From: Formosa sp. L2A11
Lineage (GTDB): Bacteria > Bacteroidota > Bacteroidia > Flavobacteriales > Flavobacteriaceae
Reading direction: 5' to 3'
Length of the DNA: 64,000 nt
NCBI RefSeq assembly: GCF_009796865.1
Contig: NZ_CP047028.1
Span: 3,534,001-3,598,000 of the forward strand
Translations under genes and position numbers: made by a program
The notes under the pieces: model-generated
Seen by the model: the letters and a program-made list of their open reading frames with translations, nothing else
Told to the model about the DNA's origin: nothing
The model's database searches: none
In this document: positions 17,991 through 27,181 of the stretch, piece by piece
Layout: the number at the start of each line of letters is the position of its first letter
Numbering within the stretch: the stretch's first letter is position 1

Positions 17991-19610
17991 TTAAACAGCG
18001 TACATTTTGTTACGCTGTTCTTTTGTTTTAGAATCTTGCATGTATTCATCAAACGTTGTGTAACGATCTATAATACCACTTGGTGTTAATTCTATTACAC
18101 GATTTGCTACAGTCTGCGCAAATTCATGATCATGTGTAGAAAATAACACGGTTCCTTTAAAATTAGTTAACGAGTTATTAAAAGCTGTAATACTTTCTAA
18201 GTCTAAATGGTTTGTTGGTTCGTCTAACATTAATACATTAGCTCTAACCATCATCATTCGGCTTAACATACAACGTACTTTTTCTCCTCCAGATAATACA
18301 TTAGATGTTTTTAAGGCTTCTTCTCCACTAAAAATCATCTTACCTAAGAAACCACGAACATATACTTCTTCACGTTCTTCTTCTGTAGTTGCCCATTGGC
18401 GTAACCAATCTACCAAACTTAAATTATTATTAAAGAATGCACTATTGTCTAACGGCAAATAAGATTGAGATGTTGTAACTCCCCAAGAAAACGAACCTGA
18501 ATCTGCTTGTTCTTTATTATTTAATATCTGATAAAAAGCTGTAGTTGCTCTAGAATCTTTAGAGTACACAACAACTTTATCTCCTTTATTTAAGTTTAAA
18601 TTGATATTTTTAAACAACACGTCTCCATCTATTGAAGCTGATAAATTTTCGATATTTAAAATCTGATCTCCAGCTTCTCTATCGCGATCAAAAATAATCG
18701 CAGGATAACGTCTACTAGTACGTCTAATATCTTCAATATTTAATTTATCAATCATTTTCTTTCTACTTGTTGCTTGTTTACTTTTTGCAACGTTAGCAGA
18801 GAAACGACGAATAAACTCTTCTAATTCTTTCTTCTTTTCTTCAGCCTTTTTATTTTGCTGTGCATGTTGTCTTGCTGCTAATTGAGAAGACTCGTACCAG
18901 AATGTATAATTTCCTGAGTAATGATTAATTTTAGCAAAATCGATATCAGAAATATGAGTACAAACAGCATCTAAAAAGTGTCTATCGTGAGAGACTACAA
19001 TTACACAGTTGTCGAAATTAGCAATAAAATGCTCTAACCACGTAATGGTTTCGTAATCCAAGTCGTTGGTAGGTTCATCCATGATTAAAACATCAGGATT
19101 TCCAAAAAGTGCTTGTGCTAATAATACACGTACTTTTTGTTTACCATCTAAATCTTTCATTAAGGTATAATGAAATTCTTCACTTATCCCTAAGTTAGAT
19201 AATAAAGCAGCAGCGTCGCTATCTGCATTCCAACCATTCATTTCTTCAAACTTAACCTGAAGCTCACCAATTTTTTCAGCATTTTCGTCTGTATAATCAG
19301 CATAAAGAGCGTCAATCTCTGTTTTAATTTTAAAGAGTGGTTTGTTCCCTATTATTACGGTTTCTAAAACAGTATGCTCGTCGTATAAGTTGTGGTTTTG
19401 TTCTAAAACCGACATACGCTTACCTGCCTCTAAGTGAACACGTCCTGAGGTTGGATCTTGCTTGCCTGCAATAATATTAAGAAAAGTAGATTTTCCAGCG
19501 CCATTAGCACCAATAATTCCGTAGCAATTCCCTTGATTAAAAACCGTGCTTACTTCATCAAAAAGGACACGCTTTCCAAATTGTACGGAAAGATTTGAAA
19601 CTGATAACAT
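17991..19610 (-). CDS. ABC-F family ATPase (YbiT/EttA-like)
   Basis: A 539-residue soluble protein with two ABC ATPase domains and no membrane part. The first Walker A is GANGAGKST (Lys40), Walker B is VLIMDEPTNDLD, and the second domain has LSGGEKVRCMLSRMMM and LMLDEPTNHLD. A P-site tRNA-interaction linker of charged helices (QNKKAEEKKKELEEFIRRFSA region) lies between the domains. ABC-F proteins bind the ribosomal E site and relieve stalls. The second Walker A is altered: it reads YSKDSRATTAF instead of GxxGxGKST, so the second ATP site may be weak. A TACTTTTG -7 motif (minus strand, 19632-19639) lies upstream. Confidence 0.9.
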   Translation of the reverse strand: MLSVSNLSVQFGKRVLFDEVSTVFNQGNCYGIIGANGAGKSTFLNIIAGKQDPTSGRVHLEAGKRMSVLEQNHNLYDEHTVLETVIIGNKPLFKIKTEIDALYADYTDENAEKIGELQVKFEEMNGWNADSDAAALLSNLGISEEFHYTLMKDLDGKQKVRVLLAQALFGNPDVLIMDEPTNDLDYETITWLEHFIANFDNCVIVVSHDRHFLDAVCTHISDIDFAKINHYSGNYTFWYESSQLAARQHAQQNKKAEEKKKELEEFIRRFSANVAKSKQATSRKKMIDKLNIEDIRRTSRRYPAIIFDRDREAGDQILNIENLSASIDGDVLFKNINLNLNKGDKVVVYSKDSRATTAFYQILNNKEQADSGSFSWGVTTSQSYLPLDNSAFFNNNLSLVDWLRQWATTEEEREEVYVRGFLGKMIFSGEEALKTSNVLSGGEKVRCMLSRMMMVRANVLMLDEPTNHLDLESITAFNNSLTNFKGTVLFSTHDHEFAQTVANRVIELTPSGIIDRYTTFDEYMQDSKTKEQRNKMYAV

Positions 19611-19772
19611 ATATTAAATTTTAATTTGCTGCAAAAGTAGAAAAATAACATTCATTACACGAAAGAAATAACATCTTAATAAGATTTAACAGCCTATTAA
19701 CAGCCCAAGTAGACCGCTTCGCATATTTTTGTTACTAACGATCTTATCTTAAAATTAAGAGCGCACCTATTT

Positions 19773-21191
19773 ATGAAGCATCTTTATATTATTATTTTAC
19801 TTTCAATTTGTTTTACAGCTTGTAAAAAAGAACAAAAACAAGACCTAAATTCTTGTGCGTTTTTAGGAGGAGAAATTATAAATCCTAGCGATAGATATGT
19901 TATAATTTCTAAAGAAAATAATGTTTTAGACACTGTTACTTTAGACAAAAAAAATCGCTTTTTATTTAAAATTAATCCTGTAGATCCAGGTTTATATACC
20001 TTTTCTCATGGTGGAGAAATTCAGATGATTTTTCTTGAACCAAACGATAGTATTATTTTTAGACTTAATAACTTAGATTTCGACGAATCTCTAGTCTTTA
20101 CAGGTCGCGGTGCTAAAGAAAACAATTATTTAATTAATTTATTTTTAAAGAATGAAGAGGTAAATCATAAAATTTTAAAAATGAGCCAAATGGCTCCTAA
20201 GAAATTTGAACATGAACTAGACTCTATTAAACATGCTTTTCAAAAACACTTAAATAAATTTGAATCTAAATACAACACCTCACCTTTATTTAATGAAATA
20301 GCACAAGCCAATATAGATTATAATTTTTATGCACAGAAAGAGCTTTACCCTTTTACATGTTACAGAAATACAGAATTAAAAAACTTTGAAGCTTTACCAG
20401 AAGATTTTTATGATTACAGATCTAAAATAGATTACAATAATGAAAAATTAAAAAATTACTTTCCTTATTATAATTTTTTAAAATATCACTTCAACAATAT
20501 TGCCCTTCAAAAACATTTTTGTCATTCTAGCGATAGTATTTTTAATAACAAATCTTTAGATTATAACTTAGATAAAATTCAGCTTATAGATAGTTTAGTG
20601 ACTAGTGACTCTATTAAAAATCCGCTTTTAAAATTTGCAGCTTTTAGATATATTAACTCTTCTAACAATGTAGACGACTATACGCCTTTTCTAAACTCTT
20701 TCCTTAAGAAAAGCACTTCTAAAAAGAATAACAAACAAATAAAAACACTTATAGAGTCTTTAATAGAACTTAAACCTGGAAACACATTACCTAATACTTT
20801 AGTGACCAATAACCAGGGAAAAGAAATTCATACAACCGATTTTATAAAAGGACCTACTGCAATTTATTTTTGGTCTTTTAATATGGAAAATCATTTTATA
20901 GAAAGTCATAAAAAGATTGAAGAATTAAGAAAAAAATACCCTGAGATAGATTTTGTCGCAATAAATATTGATAAGAATGAAGCGAATTGGATTAACTATT
21001 TAAAATCTCACCATTATCCTACTAAAAATGAATATCACTTTATACATCCTGATATCTCTAAGCAAATTTTAGCCTTAAACTCTATTAACAGAGTAATGCT
21101 AATTAACAAAAACAGCACAATTGTAAATAGTAATGCAAATATGTTTTCTAAGCATTTTGAAGTCGAATTATTGGGACTGATTAATCAATAA
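19773..21191 (+). CDS. thioredoxin-fold lipoprotein lacking the redox cysteines
   Basis: A 472-residue lipoprotein (lipobox Cys17, FTAC) with the organisation of TlpA/DUF4369 proteins. It has an N-terminal beta domain (about 25-120), a helical middle rich in Asn/Lys/Tyr, and a C-terminal thioredoxin-like domain from about residue 335. In the place of the WCxxC motif it has FWSFNMENHF, and the usual cis-proline is replaced by INRVMLI. It therefore looks redox-inactive and may be a binding or chaperone variant. Compare the active copy at 13124-14338 with Cys-Pro-Asn-Cys. The function is unknown. Confidence 0.7.
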   Translation: MKHLYIIILLSICFTACKKEQKQDLNSCAFLGGEIINPSDRYVIISKENNVLDTVTLDKKNRFLFKINPVDPGLYTFSHGGEIQMIFLEPNDSIIFRLNNLDFDESLVFTGRGAKENNYLINLFLKNEEVNHKILKMSQMAPKKFEHELDSIKHAFQKHLNKFESKYNTSPLFNEIAQANIDYNFYAQKELYPFTCYRNTELKNFEALPEDFYDYRSKIDYNNEKLKNYFPYYNFLKYHFNNIALQKHFCHSSDSIFNNKSLDYNLDKIQLIDSLVTSDSIKNPLLKFAAFRYINSSNNVDDYTPFLNSFLKKSTSKKNNKQIKTLIESLIELKPGNTLPNTLVTNNQGKEIHTTDFIKGPTAIYFWSFNMENHFIESHKKIEELRKKYPEIDFVAINIDKNEANWINYLKSHHYPTKNEYHFIHPDISKQILALNSINRVMLINKNSTIVNSNANMFSKHFEVELLGLINQ

Positions 21192-21200
21192 TTTAAAACA

Positions 21201-21233
21201 GAAAAATCTCAAATTTTACATTGAGATTTTTCC
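21201..21233. terminator. bidirectional terminator between the thioredoxin-fold gene and the porin gene
   Basis: AAAAATCTCAA (21202-21212) and TTGAGATTTTT (21221-21231) pair over 11 bases with an eight-base loop, with T or A runs on both sides. It serves both converging genes. Confidence 0.8.
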
Positions 21234-21264
21234 TTAATTAACAATAAAAAAAATAACTATATTT

Positions 21265-22572
21265 TTATTTTGTACCGTTTAAAAACTTAGGTTTTAAAAC
21301 TAACATCGCCCAAGCCCAGTTTTGCAAACTAGCAGCATCATCTTTTGCAACACCTTTTAACTCATACATGCCATCTGCGGCAAACATTTGAGAGTAACCT
21401 AATTTTAAAGCATAACCTTTAAACTTTTTAGCATAAACTAAATCTAGTTCTGTACCTAAAGACTTCTCCCCGCTTGCTAATTCCTGTTCTCCACTAAAAT
21501 TTAAAACTTTAACTAATAAACTAGAAGTCTCATTAAGTTTAAAGTTGGCACTCACATGCACGTCTACTAAACCAACAGAATTTGCATGATTTCCCACATA
21601 AAAATAATCCATAAATCCGTTAAATTTATGATTGGTTCCATATAAAGGAAAGAATGCTCCAGTTTCACCTGCATCTGCATCGTTACCGCTTATAACCTCT
21701 ACTCCCGCACCTAAACCAATCTTTTCAGATAATTTATAAGTAGCCTCTAACCCTAATAAAAATGCACCTTTTACACTTAAATCGTTAACACGCTCTCCTG
21801 CTTGCAAATAAGCATTACCTGACAGTCCAAATGCACCTGATTTATAGTTTAAATGTGTTCCTACTGTTTCTAAACTACTCACTCCAAAACCACCATAAGT
21901 TCTCGCTCCATCTACCATTTCGAAATTTTGAAACGTATTATTCATAACTAATAAACTTGCAGAAAATGTACTCCATTCCTTTTTTAAATATCCATATTGC
22001 ATGGCTTTATATGTGAAGAAATTTGGATCTTCGGTATATTCATTTCCAGTGCTAACATATCCACTTATATTACTTGTATAGCTATCAAAATCTTGATTAA
22101 AAGCTAAACCAACATCAAACATTAAACCATTTTTTTTATAACGTAGTAAAGCTGCATCGTGATTACGTCCCATTTGTGCCCAATCTAAACCTCCCATAAT
22201 ACGCTGATCGTCGTAAGACAAAACTTGACGCCCAATCTTTGTTGAAAAACCTGAGCCTAAATTAATATCTGCCCAAGCTTGAAAAATAGCAAACGAATTA
22301 TTTGTATCTACAGTATTAATTTGTCTATTTTCTCCCCATACCAACACATCTTGCATGCTTAAATAAAAGGTATAAGCTTCTGTTTTAAAACCTGCATTTA
22401 AACGTGCTCTTGTACTAATTGAAAACGCTGGTTCTGCACCATCGGCCATAACACTTCCAAATCCGTGTCTATATTCAGCTCTTGGCCTAAACTCTCCATC
22501 TAATGTAAATTGTGCTTGAGCGACTTGTAAACTTCCTAAAAAAAGTGCTAAAATTATTAATTGCTTTTTCAT
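21265..22572 (-). CDS. outer-membrane beta-barrel porin (alginate-export-like)
   Basis: A 435-residue barrel protein with a signal peptide (MKKQLIILALFLGSLQVAQAQ) and repeated amphipathic beta strands, ending in an aromatic-rich strand (AWAMLVLKPKFL). Segments such as FRPRAEYRHGFG and KIGRQVLSYDDQRIMGGLDW match the alginate-export/porin family. It lies 38 bases after the last nitrate-importer ATPase gene and shares its direction, so it is probably the last gene of that operon. A likely role is letting the anion substrate through the outer membrane, an inference from position. The operon stops at the bidirectional terminator at 21201-21233. Confidence 0.75.
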   Translation of the reverse strand: MKKQLIILALFLGSLQVAQAQFTLDGEFRPRAEYRHGFGSVMADGAEPAFSISTRARLNAGFKTEAYTFYLSMQDVLVWGENRQINTVDTNNSFAIFQAWADINLGSGFSTKIGRQVLSYDDQRIMGGLDWAQMGRNHDAALLRYKKNGLMFDVGLAFNQDFDSYTSNISGYVSTGNEYTEDPNFFTYKAMQYGYLKKEWSTFSASLLVMNNTFQNFEMVDGARTYGGFGVSSLETVGTHLNYKSGAFGLSGNAYLQAGERVNDLSVKGAFLLGLEATYKLSEKIGLGAGVEVISGNDADAGETGAFFPLYGTNHKFNGFMDYFYVGNHANSVGLVDVHVSANFKLNETSSLLVKVLNFSGEQELASGEKSLGTELDLVYAKKFKGYALKLGYSQMFAADGMYELKGVAKDDAASLQNWAWAMLVLKPKFLNGTK

Positions 22573-22610
22573 TTTCTATTTATTTTTTTGGTTGATTGTT
22601 TTTATTTTAT

Positions 22611-23447
22611 TTAATGCTCTAAAAAATCTATTAAGTGTTTTCTGTACGTGTAATAATCTTTGTGCTCTAGCACAGATTTTCTTGTTCTAGGACGTTCAAA
22701 CTCTATATCTAAAACATCTCCTATTTTTGCTTTTGGTCCGCTAGTCATCATTACCACACGATCTGCTAAAAAGATAGCTTCATCAACATCATGCGTAATC
22801 ATAACTGCAGTAATTTTTTCTTTATTCCAGATTTCTATAAGTATGTCTTGAAGTTCTCCTCGTGTTAAAGAATCTAACATTCCAAAAGGCTCGTCTAATA
22901 ATAACACCTTTGGCTTAATAGCAAATGCTCTTGCAATTCCCACACGCTGCTGCATACCTTGAGATAAATCTGCTGCTTTTTTATGAAAAGCATCTTCTAA
23001 ACCTACCTTTTGTAAATAGTATTTAGCAATATCATTTCGTTGTGCTTTTGTCGCATCTGGAAACACCTGATTAACACCTAACAATACATTTTGAAGCGCC
23101 GTCATCCAAGGCATTAAACTTGGAGATTGAAAAATAACACCACGATCTGGACCTGGACCTTTTATTCTATTTCCTAAAACAGAAATGCTACCTCCTGTAA
23201 TTTCATTAAGGCCAGCAATCATAGATAACATTGTTGTTTTTCCACATCCAGAATGCCCAATAATGGTTACAAATTCTTCCTTCATAATTTTAAGATTTAA
23301 ATCTTCAAGCACCACATAATCACCTTTAGGTGTTGGGTAAACTTTTTTAAGCTGATTTAAATCTAACATCACATTTGCTGAAGGATAAATAATACCATTT
23401 TCACCTTCTAAAACTGGACTTTTTATAGTTGTTAATTTTGTATTCAT
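22611..23447 (-). CDS. nrtD: nitrate-type ABC importer ATP-binding protein (second ATPase)
   Basis: A 278-residue ATPase with Walker A GHSGCGKTT, Walker B VLLLDEPFGMLD and an intact H-loop (VMITHDVDEAIF). The C-terminus (LDIEFERPRTRKS) is typical of the nitrate/taurine/aliphatic sulfonate (NitT/TauT) group. The signature motif reads LSQGMQQ instead of LSGGQ, a change in the first glycine that matters for ATP-site assembly. I start at ATG 23447. The longer alternative begins with TTG at 23474 and would overlap the upstream stop by 17 bases. It is the fourth gene of the nrt operon, 10 bases after the first ATPase gene. Confidence 0.9.
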   Translation of the reverse strand: MNTKLTTIKSPVLEGENGIIYPSANVMLDLNQLKKVYPTPKGDYVVLEDLNLKIMKEEFVTIIGHSGCGKTTMLSMIAGLNEITGGSISVLGNRIKGPGPDRGVIFQSPSLMPWMTALQNVLLGVNQVFPDATKAQRNDIAKYYLQKVGLEDAFHKKAADLSQGMQQRVGIARAFAIKPKVLLLDEPFGMLDSLTRGELQDILIEIWNKEKITAVMITHDVDEAIFLADRVVMMTSGPKAKIGDVLDIEFERPRTRKSVLEHKDYYTYRKHLIDFLEH

Positions 23448-23457
23448 GTGTATATTT

Positions 23458-24303
23458 TTAGAAATGTCCGACAAAGCTTTTTGGTTGTAAATCTGGTAAT
23501 ATGTATTCCTTCTGTGTTTTAGATTTTCTCTGATTTCCTATATCCATTAAATACTCAATAATAGCATTTCGTGTAGATTTAAAATTAGGATTATCGTTTA
23601 ATGCTGTTTTATCACGCGGACGTTCAATATCTATTTTAAACTCTGGACCTAAAGTTGCATTTGGGCCCGGGCGTAACGGAATAATTCTATCCGCCATATA
23701 AATCCCTTCATCAACATCATTAGTTATTAATAACGCTGTGCGCTTTTCTTTTCCCCAGATATTTAATATTTCATCTTGAAGATTTCCGCGTGTTAATGCA
23801 TCTAGAGCACCTAAAGGCTCATCCATAATAATCATTTCTGGTTTCATTGCTAAAGCTCTCGCTACAGCAACGCGCTGTCGCATTCCTCCAGACAATTCTT
23901 TTGGACGTTTATTTATTGCAGGCGTTAAGTTTACCATCTCTACATAATCTGCAACAAGTGCATGTAATTCTGATTTACTTTTCTTAGGAAACACTTCCCG
24001 AACCGCCATGTAAATATTTTGAGCGACAGTTAACCATGGTAATAAAGAGTAATTCTGAAAAATAACACCACGCTCATGACTTGTTCCAGAAACAGGAACT
24101 CCTTTAAATAAAACTTCACCTTTTGTAGGTTGAATTAATCCGTTTATTAAATTAACTAAGGTTGTTTTTCCGCTTCCTGTAAACCCTACAATGGCAACAA
24201 ACTCTCCTTCTTCAATAGATAGATTTATATTTGAAAGCACCTCAACCTCATCATCTGCATGACCGTATGTTTTACATATATTATTTAATTCTAAATACGC
24301 CAT
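23458..24303 (-). CDS. nrtC: nitrate-type ABC importer ATP-binding protein (first ATPase)
   Basis: A 281-residue ATPase with Walker A GFTGSGKTT, intact signature LSGGMRQR, and Walker B MIIMDEPLGALD. The H-loop histidine is replaced by asparagine (LLITNDVDEGIY), so its own ATP site may be slow or dead. It should pair with the second ATPase, whose H-loop is intact but whose signature is altered. The two defects fall on the same composite site (see findings). It lies 17 bases after the permease gene in the operon nrtA-nrtB-nrtC-nrtD-porin. Confidence 0.9.
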   Translation of the reverse strand: MAYLELNNICKTYGHADDEVEVLSNINLSIEEGEFVAIVGFTGSGKTTLVNLINGLIQPTKGEVLFKGVPVSGTSHERGVIFQNYSLLPWLTVAQNIYMAVREVFPKKSKSELHALVADYVEMVNLTPAINKRPKELSGGMRQRVAVARALAMKPEMIIMDEPLGALDALTRGNLQDEILNIWGKEKRTALLITNDVDEGIYMADRIIPLRPGPNATLGPEFKIDIERPRDKTALNDNPNFKSTRNAIIEYLMDIGNQRKSKTQKEYILPDLQPKSFVGHF

Positions 24304-24320
24304 ATCTTAAATTTATCAGA

Positions 24321-25427
24321 TTAAATTCCTTCGTTTTTATTAAATGAAACTGCATTTTGAATGGTTAACATGATTCTATCTAATAAGAACCCGATAATAC
24401 CAATAACAAACATGGCTACGATAATTTTAGAATTTGAATCGTTAGCTCCGTTTTGAAATTCTTCCCATACAAACGATCCTAAACCTGGACTTTGTGCTAA
24501 TAACTCAATAGCAATTAACACCATCCAAGCGACAGATAATGTAATTTTTAATCCGGTAAATATTAAAGGCAAAGACGATGGCAAGATTACTTTAAACACT
24601 TTTTGAATAGGACCTAATTTTAAAACCTTAGCAACATTTATATAATCTTTATCTACAGAAGACACCCCCATTGCTGTATTTACTAAAGTTGCCCACATAG
24701 AACATAAGCCTACACTTATAAATGAGATAATAAAAGAACTATCGTCGTTAGAATATATTAAAAGCGTTTTTACAATCATGAAAACCAACAAGTACCAAAC
24801 TACAGGAGATACAGGTTTAAAAATTTGAATAAACCAATTAAAAGCACTTCGTAACGTAGGACTTAACCCTATTAAAACACCTAATGGTACAGCGATAATT
24901 AATGCAAGTAAAAACCCTGCAAACACCGTTTTTAAACTCATAATAATTTGATCGATAAACGATGGTCGTCCTGTATATGTTATATGCTCTTGGCCGTTAG
25001 CCTCGCGCTTAGCATTTATAGTCGCTGTTTTTTGTATAAATGCTTCTTTATCGTCGCTTATAGCTCTGTGGTCTTTTAATAATGATTTATAAGAATCCCA
25101 AACCTGACTTGGAGCAGGTAATGTATTAGGCTGACAACTCACATCTCCCGAGGCAATACATGCTTTCATGTCATCGGCAGCAGCTTGACCTTGATCTGTT
25201 AGTGCTTTTTCTATTTTAAAATTAGCTTCTCTTTGAAATAAAGCTTTTGCTCCTAAATGCCACAATCCTATAAATAATAAAATAGACGCTAGAGGAACAA
25301 TAACTTTTCTTAAAAAGCTTATAAAATCTTCTCTCTCTAAATTTCCAGTGAATAAGTCTTTTAAAGTCGTTAAAAAACCTAATCCCATAAATTTACCAAC
25401 ACGCTCTAAGGTTATGCTCTGCTTCAT
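24321..25427 (-). CDS. nrtB: nitrate-type ABC importer permease
   Basis: A 368-residue permease with the BPD-type membrane core. The first helix (about residues 43-62) is followed by an extra segment of about 100 residues with two cysteines (ACIASGDVSCQP), then the usual five-helix NitT/TauT permease with an EAA loop (AKVLKLGPIQKVFKVILPSS). Most NrtB homologues have a shorter loop here, so this is an insertion, probably on the periplasmic side. It lies 36 bases after nrtA in the operon. Confidence 0.9.
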   Translation of the reverse strand: MKQSITLERVGKFMGLGFLTTLKDLFTGNLEREDFISFLRKVIVPLASILLFIGLWHLGAKALFQREANFKIEKALTDQGQAAADDMKACIASGDVSCQPNTLPAPSQVWDSYKSLLKDHRAISDDKEAFIQKTATINAKREANGQEHITYTGRPSFIDQIIMSLKTVFAGFLLALIIAVPLGVLIGLSPTLRSAFNWFIQIFKPVSPVVWYLLVFMIVKTLLIYSNDDSSFIISFISVGLCSMWATLVNTAMGVSSVDKDYINVAKVLKLGPIQKVFKVILPSSLPLIFTGLKITLSVAWMVLIAIELLAQSPGLGSFVWEEFQNGANDSNSKIIVAMFVIGIIGFLLDRIMLTIQNAVSFNKNEGI

Positions 25428-25463
25428 GATTATATACTTTTATGAATATTAATTTTTAACGCT

Positions 25464-26855
25464 TTATTTTAATTGATCCTTATTTCCTATAGAAAAACTA
25501 TTAATGTATTCTATTGGTTTTTTAGCATCGTAAACTGTACCATCTATAAAATCTGTAGTTGCTGGTTTATACCCATCTGTGGTTGGAATATCTTTTGCTG
25601 GAATCTGTCCTTCTTCTACTAAAAGCGCTGCTGCTTTTTCCCAAATATCTGGTCTGTAAATGTCCTTAATTGTTTCTCCATACCAACTTGCTGCTTTTGC
25701 TTCTGGAATTTGTCCCCATCTACGCATTTGCGTTAAGAACCAAACACCATCTGAGTAAAACGGATATGTTGCATTATACTTATAGAATACATTAAAGTCT
25801 GGCATATCGCGCTTGTCTCCTTTTTCAAACTCGAATGTTCCCGTCATAGAATTTGCAATAACAGCTTCATCTGCACCAACATATTGAGACATCGATAATA
25901 TTTTTACTGCTTCTGCTCTATTTGAAGGTTCATCTAACCATTTCCCAGCTCTAATTAAGGCTTTAGTTACTGCAATAGCCGTGTTAGGATTATCCTCGAC
26001 AAACTTTTTAGTCATTACAAATACTTTTTCAGGATTATTTTTCCAAATATCATAATTGGTTACAACTGGAACACCAATACCTTTAAATACAGCTTGCTGA
26101 TTCCATGGCTCTCCAACACAGTATCCATAAATTGTTCCTGCTTCTAAAGTTGCAGGCATTTGTGGCGGAGGCGTTACAGATAATAAAACCTCTGCATCTA
26201 TTTGTCCTTGTACGTTTTCTTTGGTATACATTCCGGGATTAATTCCTGCTGCTGCTAACCAATATCTAATCTCGTAATTATGAGTAGATACAGGAAAGAC
26301 CATTCCCATTTTAAAAGGTTTACCAGAATTTCTATATTCCTCGATAACCGGTTTTAAAGCATCTGCTTTTATTGGATGAACAGGTTTACCATCTGAATCT
26401 GTAGGAACATTTGGTTTCATTTTAGACCACACATCATTAGATACCGTAATAGCATTTCCATTTAAATCCATAGAAAAAGTAGTCACTAACTCTGCTTGTC
26501 TTCCAAATCCTGCTCCAGCAGCAATTGGTTGCCCTGCTAACATATGAGAACCATCTAATTGCCCATCTATAACACGGTCTAAAACATTTTTCCAATTAGA
26601 TTGAGCTTCTACAGAAACAAATAATCCTTCATCTTCAAAGAATCCTTTTTCTTTCGCAATAGCTAAAGGCGCCATATCTGTTAATTTTATAAAACCGAAT
26701 GTTAATTGAGGCTTCTCTATATCTAAAGTTTTTGTTTTAGATATTTCTTCTACAACTTCTTCTGTTACTGGTTTTTGTTTTTCTTTTCCTCCACAAGATC
26801 CAAGCATAATTGCTAATGGAACAATGAATATTGATTTTCTAATTAGTGCTTTCAT
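25464..26855 (-). CDS. nrtA: nitrate-type ABC importer substrate-binding lipoprotein
   Basis: A 463-residue CmpA/NrtA-type solute-binding protein. Lipobox Cys21 (LGSC) anchors it. The fold begins with [27 protein letters not shown], as in nitrate and bicarbonate binding proteins, followed by [10 protein letters not shown] and a C-terminal helical lobe. NrtA and CmpA cannot be told apart safely from sequence by eye, so the substrate could be nitrate, nitrite, cyanate or bicarbonate. The Crp/Fnr regulator next door favours nitrate. It is the first gene of the operon, and a palindrome lies 20 bases upstream of its start. Confidence 0.9.
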   Translation of the reverse strand: MKALIRKSIFIVPLAIMLGSCGGKEKQKPVTEEVVEEISKTKTLDIEKPQLTFGFIKLTDMAPLAIAKEKGFFEDEGLFVSVEAQSNWKNVLDRVIDGQLDGSHMLAGQPIAAGAGFGRQAELVTTFSMDLNGNAITVSNDVWSKMKPNVPTDSDGKPVHPIKADALKPVIEEYRNSGKPFKMGMVFPVSTHNYEIRYWLAAAGINPGMYTKENVQGQIDAEVLLSVTPPPQMPATLEAGTIYGYCVGEPWNQQAVFKGIGVPVVTNYDIWKNNPEKVFVMTKKFVEDNPNTAIAVTKALIRAGKWLDEPSNRAEAVKILSMSQYVGADEAVIANSMTGTFEFEKGDKRDMPDFNVFYKYNATYPFYSDGVWFLTQMRRWGQIPEAKAASWYGETIKDIYRPDIWEKAAALLVEEGQIPAKDIPTTDGYKPATTDFIDGTVYDAKKPIEYINSFSIGNKDQLK

Positions 26856-26875
26856 AGTATAGCGATTTTAAATAT

Positions 26876-26891
26876 TAAGTATTAATACTTA
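26876..26891 (-). promoter_or_regulatory. palindromic operator upstream of nrtA
   Basis: TAAGTATTAATACTTA is a perfect 16-base palindrome ending 20 bases before the nrtA start. The same TAAGTA-N4-TACTTA block, together with the flanking AGTTTT, recurs at 27956-27971 ahead of the Crp/Fnr gene. The 6-N4-6 geometry resembles FNR/CRP-type sites. Confidence 0.65.
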
Positions 26892-27079
26892 GTTTTAAAC
26901 AAATATATAAGTAGTTATAAATATAACACATGATATACTCCATAAACAAAACACTTTTTACAACACATTAAAACATGACAAAAAACATATTTTACATATA
27001 ACTAACTAAAATAAAGGTAGTTGACTAAAAACAGCAATTAACTAGAAACTAAAAAAAATAGATATAACTACGTAAATAT

Positions 27080-27104
27080 TAAGATACTCACAATACATAT
27101 CTTA
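27080..27104. repeat. inverted repeat in the nrtA upstream region
   Basis: TAAGATA (27080-27086) and TATCTTA (27098-27104) form 7-base arms around 11 bases. It differs by one base from the TAAGTA arms and lies between the regulator's stop and nrtA. It could be an extra binding site. Confidence 0.3.
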
Positions 27105-27120
27105 TAAGTATTTAAACTTT
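27105..27120 (-). promoter_or_regulatory. possible degenerate second operator ahead of nrtA
   Basis: TAAGTA-TTTA-AACTTT matches TAAGTA-N4-TACTTA at 10 of 12 arm positions. It lies about 250 bases before nrtA and 62 bases past the end of the regulator gene. Confidence 0.3.
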
Positions 27121-27181
27121 TAATAAAGGGAAACACATCTTATTGCTTGTAAATAAAAAATAAAGGGAGAACTATGAATAA

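Larger units (their letters stand above)
26856..27181 (-). other. long intergenic region ahead of nrtA (326 bases)
   Basis: No coding potential is seen here. It holds the perfect palindrome at 26876-26891, a TATATTTG -7-like element on the minus strand (26900-26907) without a matching -33, a second degenerate TAAGTA site at 27105-27120, and an inverted repeat TAAGATA-N11-TATCTTA at 27080-27104. No hairpin with a T-run is visible just past the regulator stop at 27182, so read-through from the regulator into nrtA is possible. Confidence 0.6.
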
